DNA of 64,000 nucleotides from Mucilaginibacter cryoferens (GTDB taxonomy: Bacteria > Bacteroidota > Bacteroidia > Sphingobacteriales > Sphingobacteriaceae), in the NCBI RefSeq assembly GCF_014205845.1, contig NZ_JACHCR010000004.1, positions 124,001 through 188,000 of the forward strand. Reading direction: 5' to 3'. The position numbers and the translations under genes were made by a program. The notes under the pieces are model-generated. The model was not told the origin of the DNA. It saw only the letters and a list, made by a program, of their open reading frames with translations, and searched no databases. Positions 1 to 8,336 of this stretch are shown in pieces; the first letter of the stretch is position 1; each line of letters opens with the position of its first letter.

Positions 1-1651
1 GACGGTCGCTTGTACCTTCGCCAGATACTTCTATCCTTACAGGGCGGCCTTTGTATTCGGCACCCTGGAAACCGGCGTTAACTTTTTCAACATCTTCGTT
101 AGGTACTTCAAAGAATGAATAAACACCCTTTACATCAATTTTACCAACGCTACGGCCGCTAATTTTTGATTGATTGCAAATATAACCTAACAAATCGCCA
201 CGGTTAAATTCATCAACCGAACCTAAGTTTATAAATAAACGGGTGTAGGCCGACGGGCCGCTTGATGCACCACGTTCGCCACGATCCGGACGATCATCTC
301 TATCTCTGCGGCCACCTTCTTCAACGCTTGCGTTAAGGTCTGGCGCGTTTTTGTAGTAATCAAGGAAACGGTTAAATTCAATTGATGCAAAGCGTTTTAT
401 AAACTCTTCTTTGCTCATATCCTTAAACTCATCCATTATACGCGGGATGTATTGCTCAATTTGCTGCTCATTAACCTGTACATTATGTACTTTATGAACA
501 ATTGAGAATAATTGTTTTTCGCAAACATCAAACCCGGTTGGTATTTCGGCTTTAACAAAGCGTTTACCTAAGGTGCGCTCAATCTGGCGAATTTTACCTA
601 ATTCTTTTGCGTTAATGATGCTGATAGATACACCTGTTTTACCGGCACGGGCAGTACGACCGCTACGGTGGGTGTAGTTTTCAACCTCATCTGGCAACGA
701 GTAGTTAATAACGTGTGTTACATCATTAACATCAATACCACGTGCGGCAACATCAGTAGCAATTAATAATTGCAGGCTGCGCTCGCGGTAACGTTTCATT
801 ACCTTATCGCGTTGTTGTTGTGACAGGTCGCCGTGCAATGAGTCGGCGTTGTAACCGTCTTTTATCAGTGCTTCTGCAATATCCTGAGTTTCTATTTTGG
901 TACGGCAAAATACGATACCAAAAATATCAGGGTTAAAATCAACAATACGTTTAAATGCGGCATACTTGTCACGGGCACGTACAATGTAGTACTCGTGCTC
1001 GATGTTGGCGTTGCCGGTGTTTTTTGTGCCCATGGTAAGCTCAAACGGCTCATTCATGTACTTTTTCGCTATACGGCGAACTTCAGTAGGCATGGTGGCC
1101 GAAAATAGCCAGGTTTTTTTCTCGTCCGGAGTGGTAGATAAGATATTATCAATGTCTTCCTGAAAGCCCATATTGAGCATTTCATCAGCTTCATCCAATA
1201 CTACAAATTTTACCTTCGAAAAATCTATCGCCTTACGGTTAATGATATCAAGCATACGGCCTGGTGTGGCCACAACAATCTGTACACCGCGTTTAATCTG
1301 GCGTAACTGATCCATAATGCTTGCTCCGCCATAAACGGCAACAACGTGAACGTTGTCCATTTTTTTGGAGTAATTTTTAATGTCGTTCGTGATCTGTAAA
1401 CAAAGTTCACGTGTTGGGCATAAAACAAGTGCCTGAGGATGATTTTCTTCAAAATCCAACAGTTCTAATAATGGTAGGCCAAAGGCAGCAGTCTTACCGG
1501 TCCCGGTTTGGGCTAATCCGACAAAATCGTTGCTGCCTGTTAACAATACCGGAATTGACTGTTCCTGGATTGGTGTTGGGTTTTCAAACCCTAACTCAGA
1601 GATGGCATTAACAATATCATGACGGATTCCCAGTTCAATAAATGGGTTCAT
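1..1651 (-). CDS. DEAD-box ATP-dependent RNA helicase, 3' end outside window
   Basis: ATP-driven RNA unwinding enzyme of the DeaD/CsdA/DbpA type, probably acting in ribosome assembly or mRNA turnover in the cytoplasm. The reading frame was translated from the reverse strand: it starts at the ATG at 1649-1651 and is still open at base 1, giving 550 visible residues. Visible motifs are the Q motif (PTPIQEQSIP, about 27-36), Walker A TGTGKT (49-54), PTREL (79-83), DEAD (153-156), SAT in WLFSATMP, and HRSGRTARAGKTG in the second RecA lobe. The last 80 or so visible residues (RLFINLGSVDEFNRGDLLGYI and onward) look like a DbpA-type RNA-binding domain, preceded by an Arg/Asp/Gly-rich linker. A promoter with both elements lies upstream at 1693-1723. 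The family is certain; which paralogue it is cannot be told. Confidence 0.95.
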   Translation of the reverse strand, partial: MNPFIELGIRHDIVNAISELGFENPTPIQEQSIPVLLTGSNDFVGLAQTGTGKTAAFGLPLLELLDFEENHPQALVLCPTRELCLQITNDIKNYSKKMDNVHVVAVYGGASIMDQLRQIKRGVQIVVATPGRMLDIINRKAIDFSKVKFVVLDEADEMLNMGFQEDIDNILSTTPDEKKTWLFSATMPTEVRRIAKKYMNEPFELTMGTKNTGNANIEHEYYIVRARDKYAAFKRIVDFNPDIFGIVFCRTKIETQDIAEALIKDGYNADSLHGDLSQQQRDKVMKRYRERSLQLLIATDVAARGIDVNDVTHVINYSLPDEVENYTHRSGRTARAGKTGVSISIINAKELGKIRQIERTLGKRFVKAEIPTGFDVCEKQLFSIVHKVHNVQVNEQQIEQYIPRIMDEFKDMSKEEFIKRFASIEFNRFLDYYKNAPDLNASVEEGGRRDRDDRPDRGERGASSGPSAYTRLFINLGSVDEFNRGDLLGYICNQSKISGRSVGKIDVKGVYSFFEVPNEDVEKVNAGFQGAEYKGRPVRIEVSGEGTSDR

Positions 1652-1692
1652 GAATTAAAATAACGAATTTGGCAACATCGCCAAATCGGGCG

Positions 1693-1723
1693 CAAAGATA
1701 GCGCTAATATTTGGCAATGGCAA
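1693..1723 (-). promoter_or_regulatory. Bacteroidota-type promoter of the DEAD-box helicase
   Basis: On the reverse strand, TATCTTTG (1693-1700) matches the TAnnTTTG -7 consensus exactly. It is preceded by TTG (1721-1723) with a 20-nt spacer, close to the reported 19-21 nt. The box ends 41 nt before the start codon. One of only two places in the window where both promoter elements are clear. Confidence 0.6.
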
Positions 1724-1807
1724 TAGATGGTGCGCTTTAATTTTAATATGCAATTGCATGAAAATTTGATAGTTACGCTTTGTGTAGCGCAGGGCCATTA
1801 ATCAGTT

Positions 1808-2659
1808 TTGAAATTCACTTTGGCAGATAGGTTTTTTTATGTAGGTTTAAACCCGTTAATTGATACGGAAATGAACGATCTGGAAATATATTTTAAAAAT
1901 AATACCGAACGCGTAATCTATAAATGGCAACACTACTTTGATGTTTACGAGCGTCATTTTAGTAAATACCGGGGTAAGGATATTGTGATTTTGGAAATAG
2001 GTACCCTGCACGGCGGTAGCTTGCAAATGTGGAAAAGCTACTTTGGTGATAAGGCTAAGATATACGGCATTGATATTAATCCAAACTGTAAAGCGGTTGA
2101 AGAAGAGAATATTAAGATACTGATTGGCTCGCAAACCGACCGCAATTTTTTGCAAACCGTTAAAGAACAAATACCTCCCATTGATATTTTAATTGATGAT
2201 GGCGGCCATACCATGTTACAGCAAATAGTATCGTACGAAGAATTATTTAACCATATAAAACCCGATGGCGTTTACCTGTGCGAAGATATACACACCTCGT
2301 ACTGGCTAAAATACGGCGGCGGTCACAAAAGACGGGGCAGCTTTATTGAATACTCTAAAAACTTTATTGATAAGTTGAATGCCTATCACTCGGTAGAAAA
2401 ATCACTAAAGGTTGATGATTTTACCAGGTCTGTAAACTCAATACATTATTACGATTCTATTGTGGTGATAGAGAAACGCCCAACACCGCAGCCAACATCG
2501 TCAAAAACAGGTACCATTACTACCCCGTTCATGAACCTCGAAAAACAGGGTTTGGCCAAAGTGCAAAAAAATGCCAACTATCGCCTTAAACATATCTGGA
2601 ATGTAGTTACCGCCTTTTTTAAACTACCGTTTAAAAAGGGAAGTTTCGACTATTCGTAG
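1808..2659 (+). CDS. class I SAM-dependent methyltransferase, CmcI/rhamnosyl O-methyltransferase-like
   Basis: Predicted S-adenosylmethionine-dependent methyltransferase of the group that includes CmcI and mycinose/rhamnosyl O-methyltransferases. Substrate unknown; a sugar or surface glycan would fit the family. SAM-binding motif I is LEIGTLHGGS, followed by an acidic loop IYGIDINP (D at the ribose-contact position), then IDILIDDGGH and a PDGVYLCEDIHTSYW segment with likely metal or acid-base residues. The open frame begins at a TTG (1808). The ATG at 1871 (MNDLEIYF) is an equally good start and may be better, because alignable family members tend to begin there. The C-terminal 50 residues are basic and probably unstructured. 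It stands alone, convergent with the DUF4293 gene and followed by a 0.54 kb palindromic block. Confidence 0.8.
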   Translation: MKFTLADRFFYVGLNPLIDTEMNDLEIYFKNNTERVIYKWQHYFDVYERHFSKYRGKDIVILEIGTLHGGSLQMWKSYFGDKAKIYGIDINPNCKAVEEENIKILIGSQTDRNFLQTVKEQIPPIDILIDDGGHTMLQQIVSYEELFNHIKPDGVYLCEDIHTSYWLKYGGGHKRRGSFIEYSKNFIDKLNAYHSVEKSLKVDDFTRSVNSIHYYDSIVVIEKRPTPQPTSSKTGTITTPFMNLEKQGLAKVQKNANYRLKHIWNVVTAFFKLPFKKGSFDYS

Positions 2660-3199
2660 GTATAGGCAGCGCTATTTGGCGGAGTAAATTCAAAGACTGT
2701 GTCGGGGGATGATGTAAACTGACCAAGGTTAAGACTCACCCTGTCGAGGCTACGCCCGACATCCCTCTCTTCAACTTCGGTGAGCGTTGCACAACTAAGG
2801 ACTTTTTTTCCGATGCCTGTGTCCTCACAGGCATCTTCCCGAATATAGCGCTGGTTTACCCACCCTAAACGTGGAGCATTCGGAATTGCGGTCTGTGAAG
2901 ACACAGACCGCGGGTGGAAAAGACGCTGATTCTGATAACAGCGAGTTGTGCAACGCTCACCTTCGTTGGAAAGAGGGAGTTTGAAATTTGAAATTATTTT
3001 TACTCGTTTCGGCGAAGCCGAAGAAAATGGCTTTACCCTCTATGCGACGCAGGCGGAGAGAGGGGCGACCGGCGGAGCCTGGTCGGGGTGAGTCTTCGTC
3101 AGTATACAGAGCCCATTGTTGAGCTGTGTTAAAAATTCAATAGGTTGCGACGATTAGCCCATTACATTAATGGGTTAAAAATAAGGCATCAACAAATAA
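2660..3199. other. 540-bp gene-free block with nested palindromes
   Basis: No credible gene was found: the only ORF in it (reverse strand, 2650-2904) runs straight through two perfect hairpins and has no recognisable motif. The block holds a composite inverted-repeat element (2713-3108, listed separately), two perfect 10-bp-stem hairpins and several GC-rich imperfect ones. It separates two convergent genes, so it may also terminate both transcripts. Confidence 0.6.
2713..3108. repeat. composite inverted-repeat (MITE-like) element
   Basis: Outer arms: TGTAAACTGAC (2713-2723) pairs 10/11 with GTCAGTATACA (3098-3108), and AAGACTCACCC (2731-2741) pairs perfectly with GGGTGAGTCTT (3086-3096). An inner perfect 18-bp inverted repeat lies at 2779-2796 and 2944-2961. 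Between the inner arms are two perfect hairpins with 10-bp stems and 4-nt loops, 2813-2836 and 2887-2910. Smaller hairpins follow near 3007-3022 and 3066-3085. There is no transposase ORF and no obvious target-site duplication, so it is either a non-autonomous mobile element or a cluster of dispersed palindromic repeats. Confidence 0.6.
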
Positions 3200-3670
3200 C
3201 TACCTCAACCTGTCTGCAGATTTAACCAGTTTTTGGTCCCGCTGGATGCTTTTGACTGCCAATATCAGCATCACAATACTAATAGACGTTAAGAAAAGGC
3301 CTATGCCCATAGTTTTGGTACCCAGTTGTACGCCTTCGCCTACCGCTTTTTTAACGGTTTGCGCCATCCAAAAGCTGTAGCCAAACAAAACTAAAATTGT
3401 GCTGTAGCAAAAAGTAATTTGCTGTTTGCGGTTTTTGAATAAAAAAATGATAACCAGTGGTATAATAGCCACTATGGCAGTAATAACGGTAAGCGCTGTA
3501 AAAGATTCTATATGTTTTTGTACCCCGTTAACATCCTGAAAAATGCCGGTAACCAAAATGGTTACGGGTACATCATTTACATAAACGTTGTGCGCCAACG
3601 GAAAAAAATAAAGGGCAAATAGTAACAGGCTGGCGGCAAGCAGGTAAATGCTTTGTATTCTTTGTAGCAT
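3200..3670 (-). CDS. DUF4293 family membrane protein
   Basis: Small integral membrane protein of 156 residues with four predicted membrane segments (about 7-24, 62-80, 88-106 and 121-140). The opening MLQRIQSIYLL and the four-helix layout are typical of DUF4293, a family largely restricted to Bacteroidota and of unknown function. The C-terminal tail is basic and should be cytoplasmic. The gene stands alone. A perfect -7 box on the reverse strand (TATATTTG, 3690-3697) precedes the ATG by 19 nt. No function can be assigned. Confidence 0.8.
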   Translation of the reverse strand: MLQRIQSIYLLAASLLLFALYFFPLAHNVYVNDVPVTILVTGIFQDVNGVQKHIESFTALTVITAIVAIIPLVIIFLFKNRKQQITFCYSTILVLFGYSFWMAQTVKKAVGEGVQLGTKTMGIGLFLTSISIVMLILAVKSIQRDQKLVKSADRLR

Positions 3671-3689
3671 GATATTAAAATTATAATGG

Positions 3690-3697
3690 CAAATATA
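3690..3697 (-). promoter_or_regulatory. -7 box of the DUF4293 gene
   Basis: TATATTTG on the reverse strand matches TAnnTTTG, 19 nt before the start codon. No TTG was found at the -33 distance. Confidence 0.4.
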
Positions 3698-3804
3698 GTT
3701 GTTTTAGTTATTGCCGCAGGAGGATTTTTATTGCTGCTGTAATTTGCTTTTAATGATAATTAATATAGTATATTTAAAGTGATTTTCTGATTAATTATTA
3801 AGTG

Positions 3805-4338
3805 ATGACCCCAAGCCCCGATAAAAACCTATCTCCACAGGAGGTGAAGTTTGAAGACGCCCACCTCAAAAAAATATTCCTCGAACATTTAAACAGTATT
3901 TACTGCGGCAAAGAACACCTCATTCATTTTTTTGAAGAGATAAAAACACTGGCAACCCTGCACTATTTAAAGGATGCCATACAAGAGTGCAGCAACGATG
4001 CCCGAAACCAGATTGAGCATATGGATGGAATATTTAAAGCCATTGGCGAAGATCAATCTAAAATAAGCGTACTGGGTATGAAGGCCATGACATTGGAGGC
4101 TTATATAACTGCCATCCGATCGGGTAAAACGCCTATGGAGCGCGATGTTTTTATTGTTTTTTACCTGCAATTGGTTGAAGGTATTGAAGTAACCTACTTT
4201 AAAGTGTTAAAAAATCTGGCCAAAGCCATAGGATATAGCAATACCTTTTTAGATAAACCATTTAACCAGGCGGTAGAGGATAAGCTGATGTTTGAATCGA
4301 TATATAAAGAGTACATTAGTGATCCATCAGTAGGATAG
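3805..4338 (+). CDS. ferritin-like DUF892 (YciE/YciF-type) protein
   Basis: Predicted all-alpha ferritin-like protein of the DUF892 group, which includes stress-induced YciE and YciF; the biochemical role is not settled. About 177 residues. The conserved opening helix LKKIFLEHLNSIYCGKEHLI carries the family's aromatic/Glu pattern, and ARNQIEHMDGIFKAIGE is the second-helix ExxH-like motif expected to bind metal. The frame can be opened at a GTG (3802), but the ATG at 3805 next to it is preferred. Single gene, upstream of an FkbM methyltransferase with no sign of co-function. Confidence 0.75.
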   Translation: MTPSPDKNLSPQEVKFEDAHLKKIFLEHLNSIYCGKEHLIHFFEEIKTLATLHYLKDAIQECSNDARNQIEHMDGIFKAIGEDQSKISVLGMKAMTLEAYITAIRSGKTPMERDVFIVFYLQLVEGIEVTYFKVLKNLAKAIGYSNTFLDKPFNQAVEDKLMFESIYKEYISDPSVG

Positions 4339-4358
4339 CACCAGGTAATTACTTATGT

Positions 4359-4366
4359 TATATTTG
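4359..4366 (+). promoter_or_regulatory. -7 box of the FkbM methyltransferase gene
   Basis: TATATTTG matches TAnnTTTG, 22 nt upstream of the ATG at 4389. No -33 TTG at the expected spacing. Confidence 0.4.
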
Positions 4367-4388
4367 GGGCATCCTAATTTATCGACTA

Positions 4389-5117
4389 ATGTTTTACAGA
4401 ATTTTATCTAAAATTGAACGAGTTTGTGCTAACTACCAGGGTAAGGGGGTACATAAAATAAAGGGTGAGGTTAGCACTATCGCTAAATTCATCAGCAATC
4501 CCAAACTGGCTATTGATATAGGAGGGAATATCGGAGCGTATTCGGCCTTGTTAAAATTAAAATTCCCGGATATATCAATACATTTATTTGAGCCTGCGCA
4601 ATACAATTATGATCAGCTTATAACCAGGTTTCGGGACGACGATAAAGTAACCATAAATAAAGCGGCAGTATCTGATAGCAATGGAGTTGTTAACCTATTT
4701 TTTAATGTGGCCGGTTCTGAGTTAGCAAGTTTAAATAAAAGACGACTTAACCATCTGGGTATCAGTCTTGAACTAATAGAGCAGGTTGCTTCTGTTAAAT
4801 TTGAGGATTATTGGAATACTAGTCTGTTAAAGAGCAATATCGATATTGTTAAGTTAGATGTTGAGGGGCACGAATTAACGGTATTAAAAGGTATGGGCGA
4901 AGCCATCAAGCATATAAAGGTTATTCAGTTTGAATTTGGGGGATGCAACATCGACTCTAAAACCTATTTCCAGGATTTTTGGTATTTTTTTAAAGAGAAC
5001 GGTTTCAGCATTAATCGTATTACCCCATTTGGTGTAATGCCAATTAATTTTTACAGCGAGCATCACGAAGCCTTTGTTACTACTAATTTTATTTGCGTGA
5101 ATACAGGCCTATTTTAG
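4389..5117 (+). CDS. FkbM family SAM-dependent methyltransferase
   Basis: 242-residue methyltransferase of the FkbM (Methyltransf_21) family, which O-methylates sugars or polyketide-like hydroxyls. The signature runs LAIDIGGNIGAYS (motif I), IHLFEPAQYNYDQL (acidic motif II), then DIVKLDVEGHELTVLKGM and IKVIQFEFGG, the classic FkbM C-terminal motifs. Start ATG 4389. The gene appears AT-richer than its neighbours and is isolated from any glycan cluster, which could mean recent acquisition. The exact acceptor is unknown. Confidence 0.85.
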   Translation: MFYRILSKIERVCANYQGKGVHKIKGEVSTIAKFISNPKLAIDIGGNIGAYSALLKLKFPDISIHLFEPAQYNYDQLITRFRDDDKVTINKAAVSDSNGVVNLFFNVAGSELASLNKRRLNHLGISLELIEQVASVKFEDYWNTSLLKSNIDIVKLDVEGHELTVLKGMGEAIKHIKVIQFEFGGCNIDSKTYFQDFWYFFKENGFSINRITPFGVMPINFYSEHHEAFVTTNFICVNTGLF

Positions 5118-5236
5118 TTATACTTAATCCGCCGTATAATTGGGGTGATGTTTATTGCAGCGGTCGAAATAATTTTGAGCGCAAATGCTATCGATACTTT
5201 GACCAAATTATGAATACCCAAGCCCGCCATAATAAT

Positions 5237-5244
5237 TAACTTTG
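5237..5244 (+). promoter_or_regulatory. -7 box immediately before truA
   Basis: TAACTTTG matches TAnnTTTG and ends only 4 nt before the truA GTG start codon. If used, the mRNA would have almost no leader. No -33 element is visible at 19-21 nt. Confidence 0.4.
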
Positions 5245-5248
5245 CCGC

Positions 5249-6064
5249 GTGACGGTTAAACAACGCTACTTTATTGAATTGGCTTATGATGGCACTGCAT
5301 ATCATGGCTGGCAGGTACAGCAAAACGCGCACAGCGTTCAGGAAGCGCTCAACAAGGCGCTTACAACCATACTGCGCCAACCTATAGAAACCACCGGCTG
5401 CGGCCGCACCGATACCGGCGTGCATGCCAAAGAGTTTTTTGCGCATTTTGATGTGGACGAAGAAGTTGATGGTTCATCGTTTATAGATGATGGTAAAGAA
5501 AAGGAGGAGATACAAAAATCTTCGGCCATGAACCATCAAGCATCAAACATGAACTCAAAAGTTCGAGGTCTTAATTCAATTTTACCGGCAGATATTGCCA
5601 TAAAAAGTATCATCCCTGTACATTCCGATGCGCATGCCCGGTTTGATGCCACACTGCGATCATACCAATACCACATTCACTTTAATAAAGATCCGTTTTT
5701 GCGTGGAGGCTCCTGGCAGGTACGTGATGTGCCCGATCTGGAACTGATGAACCAGGCGGCTGCCATGATTATGGATTATATTGATTTTAGCTGTTTCAGC
5801 AAATCAAATACCCAGGTAAAAACCAATAACTGTAAAATAAGCCGCGCCGAATGGGTGCAAACCGAACATGGCATGATATTCCATATCTCGGCCGATAGGT
5901 TTTTACGCAATATGGTGCGTGCCATAGTAGGTACCCTGATGATGGTAGGCCGCAAAGAAATACCTCCCGAAGCCGTAAGGCAGATCATCGAAAGTAAAAA
6001 CCGCTCAAACGCGGGCATGAGCGTACCCGCGTGCGGGCTGTATTTAACCGAGGTGAAGTATTAG
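5249..6064 (+). CDS. truA: tRNA pseudouridine synthase A (positions 38-40)
   Basis: Isomerises uridines 38-40 in the anticodon stem-loop of tRNAs. The catalytic Asp is D55 in CGRTDTGVHA; other family segments are AYDGTAYHGWQVQ (13-25), HARFDATLRSYQYHI, and FLRNMVRAIVGTLMMVG. Starts at GTG 5249, which places the conserved N-terminal QRYFIELAYDGT at residues 5-16 as expected. Compared with E. coli TruA there are about 25 extra residues between positions 71 and 106 (Glu/Lys/Ser-rich, then AMNHQASNMNSK). These sit between the catalytic loop and LNSILPADIAI and appear to be an insertion built from simple repeat sequence. The stop codon is overlapped by a palindromic repeat at 6063. Confidence 0.95.
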   Translation: MTVKQRYFIELAYDGTAYHGWQVQQNAHSVQEALNKALTTILRQPIETTGCGRTDTGVHAKEFFAHFDVDEEVDGSSFIDDGKEKEEIQKSSAMNHQASNMNSKVRGLNSILPADIAIKSIIPVHSDAHARFDATLRSYQYHIHFNKDPFLRGGSWQVRDVPDLELMNQAAAMIMDYIDFSCFSKSNTQVKTNNCKISRAEWVQTEHGMIFHISADRFLRNMVRAIVGTLMMVGRKEIPPEAVRQIIESKNRSNAGMSVPACGLYLTEVKY

Positions 6065-6090
6065 CCCCCTAACCCCCGAAAGGGGGAATG
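6063..6090 (+). repeat. short palindromic repeat flush with truA stop
   Basis: AGCCCCCTAACCCCC followed by GAAAGGGGGAA forms a hairpin (CCCCC-GAAA-GGGGG). Its first two bases are the last two of the truA TAG. Same family as the copies at 12692, 16203, 31592 and 39424. Confidence 0.65.
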
Positions 6091-6129
6091 ATAGAAGGGT
6101 AAATTTATTTATAACTACATTTGAAATAG

Positions 6130-8010
6130 GTGAGTACAAATAAACAAGATACCGAAAAAAAAGCAGGCGATGCTGCCAATCAAAAAGTACCCCCTTCAGG
6201 GGGCTCTGCTGGCTCTGCCGTTACCGGGAAAGCACTTGATTGGAAACTGTTAAAGCGGGTGATGCACTACGTAAAACCATACAACACTACGTTTGTGGTT
6301 GCTGGCTTTTTAACCGTGTTTTTGACAGTAAGTGCATTGTTGCAGCCAATTCTTATTCGGCGTACGCTGGATGTGGATATCCTGAACGATAATTACGATG
6401 GACTGGTTTTTATGGTGGGGTTAATGATAGTACAGCTTATTGTTCAAACCGTGGCGCAGTATTATCAAACTTATTTAACCAACTCGTTGGGCCAATCGGT
6501 GATCCGCGATCTGCGGATCGATATTTTTAACCACATTACCAGTTTAAGGCTTAAGTATTTCGACAGAACACCCATCGGGATGCTCATTACCCGTACCGTA
6601 TCAGACCTGGAAACTATTGCCGATATATTTTCTGAAGGTCTCATCAGCATTGTAGGCGATATGCTGCTGGTGTTTGCCGTTATTGGTTCTATGCTTTGGC
6701 AGGATTGGAAACTGGCCCTCATTACCTTAATCCCTATGCCTTTCCTTTTCGCGTCCACCTATGTATTTAAGGAGGCCATTAAGTCCTCCTTTCAGGAAGT
6801 GCGTACCCAGGTAGCCCAGTTAAACACTTTTTTGGCCGAGCATATTTCGGGCATTGGCGTAATACAGCTTTTTGCACGGGAAGACCAGGAGATGCGCAAG
6901 TTTAAATCTGTTAACGTAAAATACCGCGATGCCAATATCCGCAGTAACTGGTATTATTCTATCTTTTCCCCGGTGGTAGAAATCCTGTTTGCTATTTCTA
7001 TGGGGCTATTGGTTTGGTACGGATGTAAACGCATGCTTTCTGATAGTCAGCTAGCTGGTTTGTCGGCATCAAAAAAGGGAATAACTCCGGGTTTAATTAC
7101 TGGTTTTATTGTGTTGCTGAACATGCTTTTTCGGCCTATACGCCAACTGGCCGATAAATTTAATACCCTGCAAATGGGGATGGTTGGCGCCGATAGGATT
7201 TTTAAAGTACTGGATACCGATGAGGTTGCCGTTAACACAGGTACTCTTAAAACCGGCAGGCTACAAGGCGAAATTGAGTTTGATAAAGTTTGGTTTGCCT
7301 ATAACGACGAAAATTGGGTATTAAAAAATATCAGCTTCCACGTAAAACCCGGCGAAACCCTGGCTTTAGTTGGTGCTACAGGCGCGGGCAAGTCGTCAAC
7401 TATTAATATTCTTAACCGCTTTTATGAAATAGGGCAGGGTAGCGCCAAGGTTGATGGGCGCGATATAAGGGAATATGAGGTAGAATTTTTGCGTTCGCAG
7501 ATAGCTACCGTGATACAGGATGTGTTTTTGTTTACCGATACCATTGCCAATAACATCAGCTTAAATAACCAATTCATTACCCGCGGGCAGATCATAGCGG
7601 CAGCAAAAGATGTAGGTGCACATGAATTTATTGAACGCCTGCCCGGTGGTTACGACTATAATGTAATGGAACGCGGCTCCACGCTTTCGGCCGGTCAATC
7701 GCAATTGATCTCTTTTATCCGCGCGCTGGTATATGACCCGGCCATATTGGTTTTGGATGAAGCCACTTCGTCGGTAGATACCGAAACCGAAATTTTGATT
7801 CAAAATGCAATTAACAAACTAATGCAGGGCCGTACGGCTATAGTAATTGCCCACCGCCTCTCTACCATTCAAAATGCCGATAGGATAATTGTGCTCGACC
7901 ATGGCGAGATCATGGAAATGGGCACTCACCAGGAATTGCTTAAAATAGAAAACGGCCACTACCGCAAATTGTACGACCTGCAGTTTAACTCGGCGGGGAT
8001 AGCCCGGTAG
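6130..8010 (+). CDS. ABC-type exporter, MsbA/MDR-like (fused membrane and ATPase domains)
   Basis: 626-residue half-transporter expected to work as a homodimer in the inner membrane, exporting a lipid or drug-like substrate. Residues about 40-360 form a six-helix type I exporter domain; residues about 375-620 are the ATPase, with Walker A GATGAGKSST, Q-loop VIQDVFLF, signature LSAGQSQ (an atypical LSGGQ), Walker B ILVLDEATSSVD and the switch His in IAHRLST. The start is a GTG at 6130. The polar N-terminus (about 1-35) contains KVPPSGGSAGSA, encoded by a palindromic repeat (CCCCC-TTCA-GGGGG near 6190) inside the gene. The stop at 8008-8010 directly abuts another repeat. The substrate is unknown. 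Confidence 0.93.
   Translation: MSTNKQDTEKKAGDAANQKVPPSGGSAGSAVTGKALDWKLLKRVMHYVKPYNTTFVVAGFLTVFLTVSALLQPILIRRTLDVDILNDNYDGLVFMVGLMIVQLIVQTVAQYYQTYLTNSLGQSVIRDLRIDIFNHITSLRLKYFDRTPIGMLITRTVSDLETIADIFSEGLISIVGDMLLVFAVIGSMLWQDWKLALITLIPMPFLFASTYVFKEAIKSSFQEVRTQVAQLNTFLAEHISGIGVIQLFAREDQEMRKFKSVNVKYRDANIRSNWYYSIFSPVVEILFAISMGLLVWYGCKRMLSDSQLAGLSASKKGITPGLITGFIVLLNMLFRPIRQLADKFNTLQMGMVGADRIFKVLDTDEVAVNTGTLKTGRLQGEIEFDKVWFAYNDENWVLKNISFHVKPGETLALVGATGAGKSSTINILNRFYEIGQGSAKVDGRDIREYEVEFLRSQIATVIQDVFLFTDTIANNISLNNQFITRGQIIAAAKDVGAHEFIERLPGGYDYNVMERGSTLSAGQSQLISFIRALVYDPAILVLDEATSSVDTETEILIQNAINKLMQGRTAIVIAHRLSTIQNADRIIVLDHGEIMEMGTHQELLKIENGHYRKLYDLQFNSAGIAR
6185..6217 (+). repeat. palindromic repeat inside the ABC exporter N-terminus
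   Basis: CCCCC-TTCA-GGGGG stem (6190-6203) followed by CTCTGCTGGCTCT, resembling the repeat at 39424-39448. It is read in frame as VPPSGGSAGSA in a polar, probably disordered N-terminal segment. Confidence 0.6.
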
Positions 8011-8137
8011 AGCCTCACCCTGTCCTCTCCAAAGGAGAGGGTTCTTGAGTTGTGTGGTTAGTTGCTTATAAATCAATGGATAAACCGCCGTCATGCAAAT
8101 CAAAAGTCTTCTCCGTGGAGAGGATTTAGGTGAGGCT
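8011..8137. repeat. 127-bp inverted-repeat element between two stop codons
   Basis: Ends are AGCCTCACC (8011-8019) and its exact complement GGTGAGGCT (8129-8137). Inside lie CCTCTCC-AA-type hairpins (8023-8040 and 8109-8123). The left end begins directly after the TAG of the ABC exporter. The right end supplies part of the TAG of the reverse-strand ORF at 8136-8336. Confidence 0.6.
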
Positions 8138-8336
8138 ATTTAGGCACGGCTTTAACAGAATGTACCGGCTGCTCTTCCTGCTCATGCTTTTTGGCAATAT
8201 CGCCTCCATGCGGTTCAGCGGCATTATATTGCCTGTCTTCCTTTTTTATCTTGCTTTTACCGCCATTATCATTTGGCCTATTGGTTGGCGTGTCAGATGG
8301 CGACTGTTTGTCTTTATTGTTTGCTGGCTTTGTCAT
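8136..8336 (-). CDS. small polar, probably disordered protein
   Basis: 66 residues rich in Lys, Asp, Asn, Pro and Glu, with no membrane segment, no cysteine and no recognisable domain; it opens MTKPANNKDKQSPSD and ends QPVHSVKAVPK. Chosen over the two hydrophobic forward ORFs that overlap it because its composition is that of a soluble small protein. It is also convergent with the ABC exporter and leaves a natural divergent promoter region towards ftsX. Small polar proteins of this kind are frequent in the group, but nothing in the sequence gives a function, and it could be a chance ORF. Confidence 0.45.
   Translation of the reverse strand: MTKPANNKDKQSPSDTPTNRPNDNGGKSKIKKEDRQYNAAEPHGGDIAKKHEQEEQPVHSVKAVPK

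Noticed and set aside
2650..2904. 84-codon reverse-strand ORF
   Set aside because: It runs through two perfect hairpins of the palindromic element and shows no protein-like pattern.
5114..5446. 110-codon reverse ORF overlapping the truA start
   Set aside because: Shadow of truA; truA is certain and the reverse frame has no family features.
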